Source: Asterias rubens
Lineage: Eukaryota; Echinodermata; Asteroidea; Forcipulatida; Asteriidae
NCBI RefSeq assembly: GCF_902459465.1
Contig: NC_047066.1
Location: 22,013,047 to 22,077,046 of the forward strand
DNA length: 64,000 bases
Direction: 5' to 3'
Positions 1-12,700 of this stretch are shown here, piece by piece; positions within the stretch are counted from its first letter, which is position 1; each line of letters opens with the position of its first letter. Below the pieces are notes generated by a model. The model was not told the origin of the DNA. It saw only the letters and a list, made by a program, of their open reading frames with translations, and ran no database searches. The translations under genes and the position numbers were made by a program.

Positions 1-984
1 AAATCCTGTAATATAAACTGTAATGATAGAAGAAGACTGAGAACACATTAAAACAATTAAGCTCTCTTTGTCATCTGCATTAACTTGTGGAGCTTAATAA
101 TAAATCTAAACGCTGCGGCCCGCCAGGAAACAATTAGTGAAATTAATAACCTTCTAAGCTTATCAGCGTATCTTCTGATCTCCTGACGTTGCTATGGTTA
201 CTGATTGCTTTGTTGGTCACTTTACCGTGTAATTATACTTTGTATTCCTTCTATAAGTCAGAGCAAGCGTAGATTACCGAAACCTTTTAGTATACTCCTT
301 GGAAGAAATGAGGCATTAAGTCAACTGGTTGCGTTGATCCACCTGCCTAATGGATTATGTATACTCCTACAAAGTGTAGTCCTACAACGTTGCCGCTTAT
401 AAAAAAAAACCTCGATCAAACCATGATCAAACTAAAAATGCTAAATGAAAATCTGGAGCAGTTATGTCCACGCAGGGAGTGAATAGTGAAATTTGTCTCA
501 AAATCTGCTGTAGGATTTTGACCAAAAGTGTTTATTGTCATTTATTTTAAGTGTGATTTCCAAAACGTATATTCCCTTTAATCCGACAATTTGGTGGAGA
601 CGTGACAAAAGGAACCCGTAGTTTCAAACAATTGCTAAATGCCGACGCATAATTCTGTTTCCCTCAGTCACATAAAAATTAAAAATTCAGATAACTTTAT
701 TTGATCATTAATTATTAGTCGATTTTAATGTTGCGATGTAGTTGGTATGTTCCTTTTAAATCAGTCAATTCGGCCATTTGGCTGCACCGTGAATTAAAAA
801 AAAACCTCTAACGAATGAATGAACGAATGAGTACAACGTTACATAAAATCGTTATATACTTTCGGAATATTAAACGTTTCTATAACTGAATTACTTGATT
901 TAGTGAGCACCGTAACATGAGTCTAAAAGGTTTGCTGTTTGAGCAATGACAAAAAGGCAAAGTCACTAGAGATTTCCTATAAAT
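1..984. other. Intergenic DNA, nothing recognised
   Basis: AT-rich sequence with short open frames only. No exon-like block, repeat family or RNA gene was recognised. Confidence 0.5.
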
Positions 985-1480
985 GTACCTCTCAACAATA
1001 AGTAGGGAAAACGGGCCGTCTTTTTACCGTTAAAGGAAAACGTTGCCTTGGATCGGACGACTTGGTCTACAAAAAAGCGTTTGCAACCGTTTGTTATAAA
1101 CTGCATATGGTTGGAAAGATGTTTAAAAAGTAGAATACAACGATCCACACAAGTTTGCCTCGAAATTGCGTGGTTTTCCTTTTACTTTGCAAACTAACAC
1201 GGTCGGCCATTTATGGGAGTCAAAAGATTGACTCCCATAAATGGCCGACCGTGTATAATAAAGTCGACGAGGTAAAAGGAAAACCGTGCAATTTCGCTGC
1301 ATGTTTGTGTGGATCATTGTATTCTGCTTTTACAGCATCTTTCTACCCATATATGCATTTTATAACAAATGCTTTTCAAAGACCAACTCGACCGATCTAA
1401 GGCAACGTGTTCCTTTAATTCATCTTCTAGGTATAATGGCACGGGAACATTTTTATGCCGTACAAGATCTTTAACTCGTG
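985..1480. mobile_element. Long inverted-repeat element with perfect central palindrome
   Basis: The two halves are imperfect reverse complements over about 240 bp each; CGATCCACAC on the left mirrors GTGTGGATCA on the right, and TTAAAGGAAAACGTTGCC mirrors GGCAACGTGTTCCTTTAA. The centre (about 1198-1256) has 27-bp arms with a 4-base AAGA loop and no mismatch seen. Foldback/MITE-like; no coding capacity. Confidence 0.7.
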
Positions 1481-1651
1481 TAGTTCTCTTTCTTAGACGG
1501 GAGCAACGTTTTATATTATCAACAGCTCTCCATTACTGCAGTGGGAGCAATGTTTTATTTTTTCAACAGCTCTCCATTGCTCGTCTCAAGTAAGTTGTTT
1601 GATGCTAACGAATTGTTTTGAGTAATTACCAATATTGCTTAGTGCCTTTAA
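1480..1651. mobile_element. Family A MITE, right-end fragment with internal duplication
   Basis: Matches the right third of the TTAA-flanked family A, ending in GTGCCT plus TTAA. A segment around ACAGCTCTCCATT is present twice. Confidence 0.6.
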
Positions 1652-1835
1652 ATATTATTCGCACCTTAATTGATGCCATTCTCAAAGTAAATATTAACTA
1701 TTTAAGTTTTCTCGTGGGTGCGAATCTATCTGGTGTGTTTTAATAACATAATTGGCATTAGGAAAGATGCAGACAGTAAATGTTTGCTTTTACTGTGAGG
1801 GATGTGTGAGTAAGAGTGACTGAAGAGAAAGCCAA

Positions 1836-2220
1836 CATTATGCACTGGACACTATTGCTAATATTAATCAAAATAATTGTTAGCATAAAAACTTATTATT
1901 TGGTATACGAGCAATAGAGAGCTGTTGATAGTATAAAATATTGTGAGAAACGCCCCCCCCCCCCCTAAAGTAATGTAGTTTCTAAGAAAGAGGTAATCTG
2001 TCACTCAAATATTTACACTTCGGGACTGAAGCCTTTAATGAGGCATCTGAAAGCACACAAATTTGTTTTTTCTTTCTTTAATTATTCTCTTGCATCGTCA
2101 ATTGAGTCCAAATGTTCACATATTTGTTATTTTGTATGCATATGTTGCGAGTACACCAAGTGAGTATACTGGTCTTAACATGGTCTAATAACAACTACCA
2201 AAGGTGTCCAGTGTTTTTAA
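1836..2220. mobile_element. Family A MITE, near full length
   Basis: Left end TGCACTGGACACTATTG and right end GGTGTCCAGTG followed by TTAA. It is interrupted by a C(14) tract near 1952. Confidence 0.7.
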
Positions 2221-3160
2221 AGACGTTTTGCATGGAAACAAGTTCCATAAATTGAGTATTTGTATTCGGCAGTAACTTCTAACTTTGTTAATAAAATTTC
2301 ATATCACAACAAAATGAAATCATTTCAGATTTGGCTTTAACAATTACATGATTTGTTTTCAAACTGTAGACATTTGCAAATGGTTTGTATTCTTTATGAA
2401 ACCACACAGCAACTCGAAAAAGTAATTTTTCTATTGTACATTTCAATCATCATTCAACACCACAGGTATTATTAATAACAGAGTTCACCCCCATTAAAAG
2501 CGACCAAATGATCACTCATTATGTCTATTGAACAAAAGATTTCACCACACAATGTCGTGCAATATTACCATTACTCTTCAGATCAATTGCTTCTTTCACA
2601 GTAATTTAATTTATGAAAAAAAAATCGCCAGTAAGTGCCCAAAGGACACGCAGTACCGCCTGTATTAAAAGACCATTAACGTTTATTGGAAGGGCATGAT
2701 GTTTCTGATTAGTTACGGAACGTTGACTTTATTGTCTGCGACCTCAGCCTTTGTTAGCAGCTTGTACATTGAGCCTTTTGAACACACCTGTCCTTACATC
2801 CCAAGGAACATTTTTCCTACCTGCCGGAGTGGTCTCTTCCACAAGACATCAACATAATTATCGGCTCAATGCACACGCTTGCTCAGGGACGGACCCAAAG
2901 CTCACAAGCTTTGCTTATGGTGTCCCTCCACAGTTTCATGAATATCCATGCCTATCCTTCGTTTAATTAATCTTATAAAACAACTATTATCTTTGCCTTT
3001 GATATGATTTTGATTGTGATTTTGAATACTGTGATATTAAACTGATTGATTGATTTATTGATTGTTACGAAATTAAAGATTTTGGCCAAGTAGCTAAAAG
3101 CACAGCAACATAATGTTTACCCGATTACGGTTGCCATCAGCCAGAATACGTCACAATGTA
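2221..3160. other. Intergenic DNA with a possible LINE 3' tail
   Basis: No gene seen. Around 2990-3070 the sequence ends in a short TGAT tandem tail, as many non-LTR retrotransposon 3' ends do; the coding remnant upstream is not convincing. Confidence 0.3.
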
Positions 3161-3164
3161 CAAT

Positions 3165-3392
3165 TTGTGACTGGTATCCTACTCGTTTCTGCTAAGCAAG
3201 AAATTGTTAAGAGATTAGCCCAGCCTGTAAGCACAAAACTTGCTAAGCAAAGAAAAGGCATGCTTGACAGAAACACTAAAATTACATTAAGTTTACATTG
3301 TTGCGATTGTTGCTCCACTAAATGTTTGCTTAGCAAAGAAATGTGTCAAGCAGATTCTCTGCTTAACAGCTTTGTGAAATTTGGATTTGTCT
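3165..3392. mobile_element. Family D MITE, degraded copy
   Basis: Carries the GACTGGTATCCT, TGCTAAGCA and AACAGCTTTGTGAAAT segments of family D, but the GGGCCC termini are lost. Confidence 0.45.
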
Positions 3393-3844
3393 AGTGTCAC
3401 CGTTCATTGGTGTTTTACGCATGATGTAAAGCTTCGGTATTACAACATGAAACAGGGCTCGAAAGTCCTTGCACAGGCAATTTCTAAAAAACAAGGTAAT
3501 AATTCTGGAGTGAGGGAATTTGTAATATTTGCAGGCATACCACCTTAAACAACCACTATAGACAAAATAGGAACTTAAGTGTAGTTCTCTTTCTTAGACG
3601 AGGCCACAGCGCAAAATGTATATGCTATAATGGACAAGTATTTTATAACGGACAAGCTTCGTTGTTGATTAGCGTATGACCTTCTATCTCTTTTGATTTA
3701 TGTATTGAATTAATTATGACAGCCTGCATAATATTGCTTAATGTAAGTCAATGTATAGATACAACCTCCCAGTACGGACGAGAAGCAAACCTGAGGCATG
3801 GATTACAAATAAATCCAATTAATGTTATACACCACTCTCAATAA

Positions 3845-4020
3845 TCCCTTGGTACTGAACCGGATTCCAATTTCAAGGGGGTCTTGACCCATACTGGGTC
3901 AGGTTGATCCGAAACTGGTTAAACAAAAGGGAATTTAGATTGGATTAAGCGTAGGTCTGTGTCATTTCGACAGAGATTCGGGTAGTACTGACCCAGATTA
4001 GGGTAAATTCTGACCGGAAA
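3845..4020. repeat. Dispersed GGGTCA-rich repeat
   Basis: Repeated CTGACCC/GGGTCA words, similar to blocks near 25790-25970, 29020-29070 and 34230-34380. The family is not recognised. Confidence 0.35.
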
Positions 4021-4029
4021 TTTGTATGA

Positions 4030-4285
4030 GTATAAACCATTGGGTCATCAAACTTGAGAGATAATAATGAAAGAAAAAACACCCTTGTCCCAAGAAGTTG
4101 TGTGCGTTTAGATGGTTGATTTCGATGCCTCAAGTTCTAAATTTGAGGTCTCGTAATCAAATTCGTGCAAAAATACCTCTTTCTCGAAAACTATGGCACT
4201 TCAGAGGGAGCCGTTTCTCACATTGTTTTATACCATCAACCTCTCCCCACTACCTGTTACCAAGAAAGGTTTACACCATGTAATG
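4030..4285. mobile_element. Family A MITE, partial (subfamily with inverted GAGGTCTCG core)
   Basis: The internal part matches the copies at 37566 and 46031. The ends are missing. Confidence 0.55.
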
Positions 4286-4768
4286 ATAATCTGTAAATGA
4301 GTTGGGGTGGCTCTGCTGAAAAGTAGAGAGATTTGTGCTACTCATGTGGCGGTTGTAGTGCGCTTCTGTACTGCAAAACACTGAAAATGCAATTACAAGA
4401 AGAGTGACTATTAAAGTGGTAACTAAATGATTGTGCAAGTACACCATACGGTGGGACATCCAATCCCTTTTCACACCATCAAGAAATCCATGATAAAACC
4501 GAAGCTGTTGCAGTGATGAAATAATAATGTAGGAGAACGTCAAATCCTAGCCTAGCCCAGTGTACCATGAACATGATTTGGCATAGGTTGGTTGAATCTA
4601 AACTGTGGCCAAGAAGAATGTTAAGTCTGATCACATTATACAGTTGGATGCGTAGCAATTCGTATGTAGATAGGAATTCTTTTCCAAGGCTTGCATTTGT
4701 TGTACGGGGCAATGTTTTACATTGGAATGTCTTAAAATTTTCTTCCTACATGGATTGTTTCCTTTTCA

Positions 4769-5125
4769 TTGAAGGCACTGGACATCTTTTTGGTAATTGT
4801 AAAAGCCAATTCTCATTTTGTGTTTCCCAAATGCATAAAATAACAAACCTGTGACAATTTGGGCTCGATTGGTCATTGGGCAGGAGAATATTGAACGAAA
4901 AAAACATTCTCGTTGCATTACTTTGTGTGCTTTCAAAGGCTTCTGCTGAAATCTTGTATTATATTTGAGTTAGAAATTACCTCATTCTCAAAAACTACGT
5001 TACTTCAGAGGGAGCTGTTTCTCATAATGTTTTATACTATCAACAGCTCTTCGATGCTCATTACCAAGTAAGTGTTTACGCCAACAATTATTTTGAGTGA
5101 TTGCCAATGGTGTCCAGTGCCTTAA
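4769..5125. mobile_element. Family A MITE
   Basis: Left AAGGCACTGGACA, right GTGTCCAGTGCC then TTAA (5122-5125). Confidence 0.7.
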
Positions 5126-5664
5126 ACATTAAGGTCACTCTCGCATTTGTTATAATAACGGGACTCTGCCTGTTGAATTCCAGCCAGCAGAACTTTGTAT
5201 GTGAACTGGTTTTCACCCCACTTGATTTTTTTATTTTCGCCGGGACCCAACCCTTATTGTGTAACCATAAAATTATGTGTCAGCTTCATAAGTTAGAAAC
5301 TGTAACTGATGCAAAATCCAAGTACTAGTTTCATCCAAGATGCCTCAAGTATGGAAGTTCCTGGTTTTATCGGCAGCAAGTTGCGCCACAGCACCTTGTA
5401 AAACATATGGTGCTATCAGAGTCTCATAATTCAAAACGTAGTCCCACATCTGGCAAGAAATAGTGTATGTTACAGCGCCAGGAGCGTAAATGGGTGACGG
5501 ACATGTGCTGTTATAAGAAGCCAAAATTATTATTATAATTATTATTTTTATTATTATTAAGAACATCTGACGTCAAACTTCGAGCCAAGGTCAATTCCCG
5601 TGCATTTGCACATTTCACCTAGATTCATATGCAGACGACCGCGAGTGCAGCCGCCAAACGTCAC

Positions 5665-5845
5665 CTCGGACCAATCAAAACACATACAGAAAGCTTACGT
5701 CACTGCACGCTTATCCAATGAAATCATTGTATCCAATGAAACCACTGGTTGTGTAAAACCAGTACCTGTCTTTACAGGGTACCAGTCTAGTACGCAGCTC
5801 TATGCATAACTCGGTGACGTATGGGGCCCCTGCTTATAAATGATT
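5665..5845 (+). promoter_or_regulatory. Candidate distal promoter upstream of the receptor gene
   Basis: Three CCAAT boxes (5671-5675, 5715-5719, 5733-5737), a CRE-like TGACGT (5815-5820) and a TATAAAT (5835-5841) lie in core-promoter order. If used, the 5' UTR to the ATG at 6793 would be about 0.9 kb or spliced. Inference only. Confidence 0.35.
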
Positions 5846-6624
5846 ACAACGTATGGAAAATTATCACAGTGGACGCACCGACGCACACTATTTAAACCGT
5901 CACTTTACGGAAAGTTCTAAAATATGGAAGCGATTATGAATTATATAACGCTTTGAAGTCATCCTTCGACCTTGAGCTTGTACTATACATGTATTTTAGG
6001 AGACTCATGTATTATGTAGACACCATAATCTCGTATGGTGTACCTAATGCATCCGGCTGTTGCAGGTATTGAATGTGCCCGCATTGCGGGACACTATTAG
6101 ATACGTAAGTCCAATGGCTTTGTGCTGTATGAGTTTTTACTGATGTATTGTGTGTATTTCCTTTTGAGAAAATCGAATTAGCTGTTGCAAACAACTTACC
6201 AACCAAATGGACCGATGTTCCTTTTGAGTTAGTTTCCAGATCAGACGGTAAGGCGATTACATTGCCAAACTAAAATAAACTATTTCTTTGACTTCACTCT
6301 TCTATTGATGAAAATGTATACTATGCTTACGAATCTACCCTTTACTGTAAATTCGTTACGAATCTAAGATTCGTACGAAAATACACTCAACTGTTTGATT
6401 CGTTAGGAATATACGGGCAACTGTAGATTCGTTGTGCATTGAGAATATAGTTTCTATTTTATCTTCTGTTATAATTTCCCTTCATTTGAAATTCTTATTG
6501 TCGCCGCCACAAAACGTCACGACAAGTTACGATGCTCACTTGTTAAAACCATCACGCACAGCAACCGTTTCGTCATAATGCTGATGATAATAACGGTTTG
6601 TCTGTGGACCTAATTACTTCACCC

Positions 6625-6792
6625 GTCCTCCGGCCACTCAGCCAATCGGGTGGGGAGAGAGCTCACGCCCCACTACTCTTGTCACTCGTACACCTCTCTC
6701 AGTTTCCACGGCATTCGAGTTTCGTAATACTTGTTGATTACTCCTCACACAGGCGCTGCCTTTGAAAGCTGTCTTTACGGTGAAGGATTACG
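6625..6792 (+). promoter_or_regulatory. Candidate proximal promoter/5' UTR of the receptor gene
   Basis: A CCAAT box (6642-6646) followed by a GC-box-like GGGTGGGG and a locally GC-richer stretch lies about 150 bp before the ATG. There is no TATA box. Either this or the CCAAT/TATA block near 5.7 kb could start the gene. Confidence 0.35.
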
Positions 6793-9700
6793 ATGGAGCG
6801 AGGACGCTTGAGTCTATCAACCGTGCTGATGATCTTTCTTCTCGGTCCAACACAAATCGGTGAGTACGTTATTAAGAAAAACTCATTTAAAAGTGTGGTT
6901 TGAAGGTGATTTTACACTTGTTGTAATGGTCAATCAATTGTTCATGTGTGCCTATAACTGTTTTTTCATATCCGACCTCCCGATTATAACCAAGGCGAAC
7001 TATAGAGTACACTCAAGCGTTAAAGATAAAAACCTTTTTAGTGTTCTATATATTTCCTCTAGAATAAGGGAAATGTTAATTTGTATTCGGAAAGTAATCA
7101 TTTTACTTAAAAACTTGGTTGAAGGTGATTTACACTTGTTGTGATGGTGAATTAATTGTTATGTGTGTGCCTATTTTTATTTTTTATTTTGTATATCTGA
7201 CCTCACAATAATGACCACTTAAAGGCGAAATGAAGAGTAGGTATACACTCATGCGTTAAAGATGAAACAACTTCTAAGTGTTATGCACATTTCCTGTAGA
7301 ATGTAGGGGATATGTTAATTTTTACTCGAAATTATTCAACGAAGGTGTGAATTTGAACTTTTCATAGTTCACATTCTGTAGTCGGTGTATTATTAGAGTT
7401 GGTAACATTAAACTTACTTCACACTACATTGACAAAAAGTATAGTGCATATATAATTATTTTTACGAATCTTCAATTCATAGTATCGTACGGCGACGAAC
7501 GCACAGTTTGTTGTGATTCGTTAGTTTATAGTAGATTCATATACGAATCGGTAACTAACTATTAAATTGTAAAATATCTATGACCACCAAAACATTATAA
7601 CCTTTACAATTAAAATTGTTTATATTTGAATGAGGGAAAATTTGATTCAATATTGTAAGGATTATATATTTTTTGTAAGATGTTGGAAAAATTATTGACA
7701 AAATAGGAAGACCGCTCTCATTAGAGCTACATAGCTCGGTTGGTTACATCAACAACATATTTTAAAACTTACACAGTCCATTTGCCGGATACATTTGCCA
7801 TAATTATGTAAGCCTGAATTGTTAACTTCCATTTCACGGTTTTAAATATTTCAAAGACTGCATAATCTGTTGAATTTCGTTTCTGAATTGAGTTTAAAAT
7901 ACAGAGTTTTATAGTAAATAGTTTTGTTATAAACTACAGTTTTGTTTCTGTATAAAATACATGCAGAGTAACCTTTTATCAGATGCTTATCGAATATTTT
8001 TTCAGCGCCACCATTATCGTGAATATATATAGGCCTATAGTTAGTTTTTGTTTCCATATAAAATACAAACGAAAACCTTTTACAATATGCGCCTAACGAT
8101 AAGCTTTTTTTTCAGCGCCACCAGTATAATTTTTTTGTGTAAATATTCATGTTAAATGACTCTAGTTTGCCCGACACAAAAGTAACACATCCATTAATTT
8201 TGTAGTGACGTGCAAGGCATTTCAGATGAGCGAAAAGCTCAATTTACATGCAGAATACATCTCCCCTCAGAACCCTAAAATTGATGACAAATCATTCCTG
8301 ACATCTTGATGCCGAGCCAACTGCATAAAATCATAAACGTTCCTTCAGTTTACTGGAGCCAAAATTTGCACATACGAATGTGCTTAGCAGAAATAATATT
8401 GTGCAGCAGCAAAAACTATACAATCAATATTACTAAGCAAAAGAAAATGCTCATAGGAAATGTATACACGATTAATAAATAATTAAAAATTAATATAGTC
8501 AAAAACCTTTGGTTAAGAAGCATAGGCCTAAAGCAGCCTTTGATAGTAAGAAGCATCTGAAGAACGAATCCACTTCGAAGTAATGTGGTTAGGGGCCTAT
8601 GTAAAAAGATATCAGTTTTGATGGCCAAAATTGTAATAAGAGGGAGCGCTTTCTTAGAATGTGGATTCTTTAGGGATTAGACTTTCCGTTATATAAGATT
8701 AAAACAATCGAACGGCTCCAAAACCCAAATGCACACTTTGTCTTAAAATATTCCCAGATGTTATGCATTGAAAGCAGACAAACTTGAGGAACGTCTGATG
8801 AGATTCTACTATCAACAACATAATTTAAGCTGTGGTTCTTGTGATAATAATAACAGAACTATCACACTAGATTAGGGTACGGTATAAATAAGACACACAC
8901 CAAACGTTTCAGTCATATAGTGTTCACCATAACTCAAAATTATTATTTGCTAGACATCAAACAAAAGCCCCAAACCAAACTTTAGATTTTGTTTTTGAAA
9001 AGCTGTGCTATCTTAAAGTCTACTCTCTTAATGTAAAAGAGTGAAAAACACGAGCTGTCCGTTATATGGCTCTTCAAAAAGAGTGGTGGTTATTTCACTC
9101 TTTTAGAGGGGTTTCACTCCAGGACAGAGTGAAAAATCACTCAAAAAGATGCAAACTTCAATCTCAAAGAGTGGAAGACCACTCGAAAAGAGTTGTCCTT
9201 CATATGGCTCTTCAAAGAGTGCTTTTTCACTCTTTTACATTAAGAGAGTACTCAATACATTTCAGCCATTTATCCAGTTAAACCTTAACAGGTGTGTCAT
9301 AAACTGATGTAAAGTTTATGTATTTTTCATAAAATGGTCAATCATGCTTACTAAAGCCTTTCTGAATTTGTAATAATGTCGCGGTCTGTTCCTCAATGTT
9401 TACAAGCACAAAACATCCAGGTCAAAACGTTCGAAGTCATTGGTTTATGGGGTCGAAAACACTGTCAAAGGCACTGGACACCATTGTAATTACTCATAAT
9501 AGTTGTTTGCATATAAAGTAACTTACTTGGTAACGAGAAGTAGAGAGCTGTTGATGGTATAAAACATTGTGAGGAACGGCTCCTTCTGAAATAGCGTAGC
9601 TGTTTAGAAAGACGATAATTCCTCACTCAAATAAACGACTTCGGGTCTGAAGCCTTTTATTATGCATCTGAAAGCACACACAAGTGTGTGCAATAAAGGT

Positions 9701-12700
9701 GTATTTTCTGTCATTAGTCTCTAGCCACTTTGATGACCAATTGAGCCAATATTTGTAAACATGTTTGTCATTTTGTGCAAATTATGGTACGCCAAGTGAG
9801 AATTCCGTTCTTTGACAAATACCAAAAGTGTCAAGTGCCTTTAATGTGCTTTCTTCTTCGCCTTCTTTGCTGCTGCTCATGATGTTTTTTGTGTTCTATA
9901 TTGTTTTATCTTTATTTATAGACAAAAATTATTATATTTTTTTGTGAACATCAAGTTTACAATTATTAAGCATTGACTTCGTTGCCAAACAATTCGTAAT
10001 CACAGTCTGCGCTGCATACACATTTTTAAATAAAAACTACTATGACATGTACACAAAAAATCCAAAGTACCAACATAGGAAATTAAATTTCATATTCATC
10101 ATTGTTAGTGGTAAAAGCTTTCTTAATTGATAAAAGTCCTTCATTAATTAATATATTTTTGTCTCATTATCGTTTTTGTGAAGCGAGCGTGCATGACTAC
10201 CATGACCACAAATTGGATAAATTTGGAATTAAAGTAAATTAATTCCTCGGCAGACTGTATGGGGTTTGTGAGTGTGGTGACACACGTAATCACATTGTGG
10301 ACATTTTGAGACTGTATATTCATTCCCAAAACAATTGTTGATGAAATTGCCGAGTTTCTTCGAACGTGGCGTCCCCAAGGAGCTCTTCTGGTAATCTTGA
10401 AGACACACGCCACATTTCACACTTAAAGGCACTGGACACTGTTGCATATAATAGCTAATTACTCAACATAATTGTTAGCATAAAAACGTACTTGGTAACG
10501 AGCAATGGAGAGCTAATGTATAAAACATTGTGAGAAACGGCTTCCTCTTCAGTAACGTAGTTTTTGAGAAAGAGGTGAACTTTTACTCAAATGATAAGAG
10601 ACTCCAGGCCTGCAGCATTTTCAACAGGCATATGAAACTACACATTTTTTTCAACAAGGGTGTACTTTTTTCATTTTTCTCTCGTCACTTCGATGACCAA
10701 TTGAAGTCAAGAGTACATGTAATTGGGGGGGGGGGGGGGGTTCAAAGGAAAGGTTTTAAGCAGCTCTTTCTTTTAACCTATACAGAAATATATTTCTGTC
10801 CTCTTTTGTATAGGGTAAACTCTGAATACTTTTTGTCCAAGCTAGATTGACACATGCGTTTATCCTTGTCTCAATAAAGGCACTATATGATACACTTGGC
10901 CCCATTTCATAGAGCTGCTGAAGCAGAAAATACTGATTAAGAATTGTCTGCTAAGCAGAAATGACCAGGATACCAGTCACAAAATGTGACATGGTATTTT
11001 GGCTGGTGGCCTCATTGTGGGGTTTGTTGTGCTAAGCTACTTTTTTGCTGATTAGCAGCTTTATGAAATTGGGCCCTGATGCTGACAGATCTGTAATACA
11101 TGTCAAACTAACCCACGTCAAATGCCCGACACGTGCCATGCTTGCAAAGATCTACCACCTGCAGTTTTATTGGACATTTTTGTGAACATTTGCTCTATCG
11201 TTCATAGCTTCCACGAGTGTTGTATTGTGTACACCTCACAATGTGTGATTAGCGAAAATGTCAAGCGACTGTCAAACCATTATACAAATATAGTGGGAAA
11301 TAATTCTGAATGTAAATGAACCATCTGTATGCGATATATACATTTTCAAAAAAATTGTTTTCGTGTTATTGGAGCATAAAAGTATTTGTGCAGATTGTCC
11401 AATACAATTTAATGACTTTACACACTCGTGTTCTTTACTTTCAACCAATACTTTCTCGTGTAATATATTGAAGCAAAAGGGATAATTCATGTAGATTGCT
11501 CAATAAAACTTAATGGTTTTAAAAACACTTGTTCTATACAGTCAACCAATACTTGTTCGTGTTTAGTGGAGCATAAAAGTTTAACTAATTTCGCAGGTTG
11601 GTAAATTAAACTTAATGATTTTGAAAACTATTTTTCTATACAGTCAACAAAAATCATTCTCGTGTTATATTGGAGCATACAAATATGCAGATTGCTCAAT
11701 GAAACTTAATGATTTTAAAAACTCTTGTTCTATACATTAATAAAATCATTATCGTTCTACCTGGAGTAAAAAAGTATAATACAGACTGCTCAATAAAACT
11801 TTATTGTTTTGAAAACTCTTGTTCATACGTTAAAAAAAAAAATCATTCTCGTGTTATCGGAGCATAAAAGTATAATTTATGTAGATTGTTCGATAAAACA
11901 TAATGATTTTTAAAACCCTTTTTCTCGAAAAACCAATTAAAATTTTATTGGGATTTCAACTGACCGTGCATAATGGTGGACATAGGCTTGTAAGGTTTGC
12001 GGTATCACAGTGTAATGATCTCTTTGTGTGTTGTGATGATCCTGAAATGAACTTGTAGTTCACCAACGAGACGTTTCGATCAGTATGCTCTGATTGTCTT
12101 CAAGAGAACATTAGGGCAGTATAGCATATTGATCGAAACGTCGACTAAGCACACTCAGGGTTTTTTTCTGAAAAATTTCAAGAGGATTTTCGTGTAGATC
12201 TACATGGTGTTCTTTCTATATCACTTATTTTAACTTCTTTTGATTTGTTGTCTGGGGAAAGATAAACAAAACATACAAATTACAAATACACCTGTTGCAA
12301 TAATGTCCCTCCAAAATATGCATTTGATCCTTATTCTACAAATTTCCATAGTGTCTTCATGAAAACAAATTCATTGATCAATTCAACAGTTTTCTCCTTT
12401 GAGCATCCCATTATAAGGAGACATGTGTTTTGATAAAAATTGACAAACGGGTCAAAAGCCTTTTTGTGCCAATTTAATTTATTAGTCAGTCACTGTCAGA
12501 CGTCAAACTGTATCTACGTAGAAGATTTGACTGCAACACTCTGTTGACAGACACTACAACAAAAATGCACTTAAAAAACTCTCCTCTTAAGGGCATGGGC
12601 ACTAGTAATTACTCGAAACAATTTTTAGCATAAAAACTGACTTGGTATTAAACGAGCAACCTGTTGATAGTATAAAACATTGTGAAAATTGGCTTCCTAT

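Noticed and set aside
2720..3070. LINE coding remnant
   Set aside because: Only the TGAT-type tail is suggestive; the upstream frame lacks any recognisable reverse-transcriptase motif.
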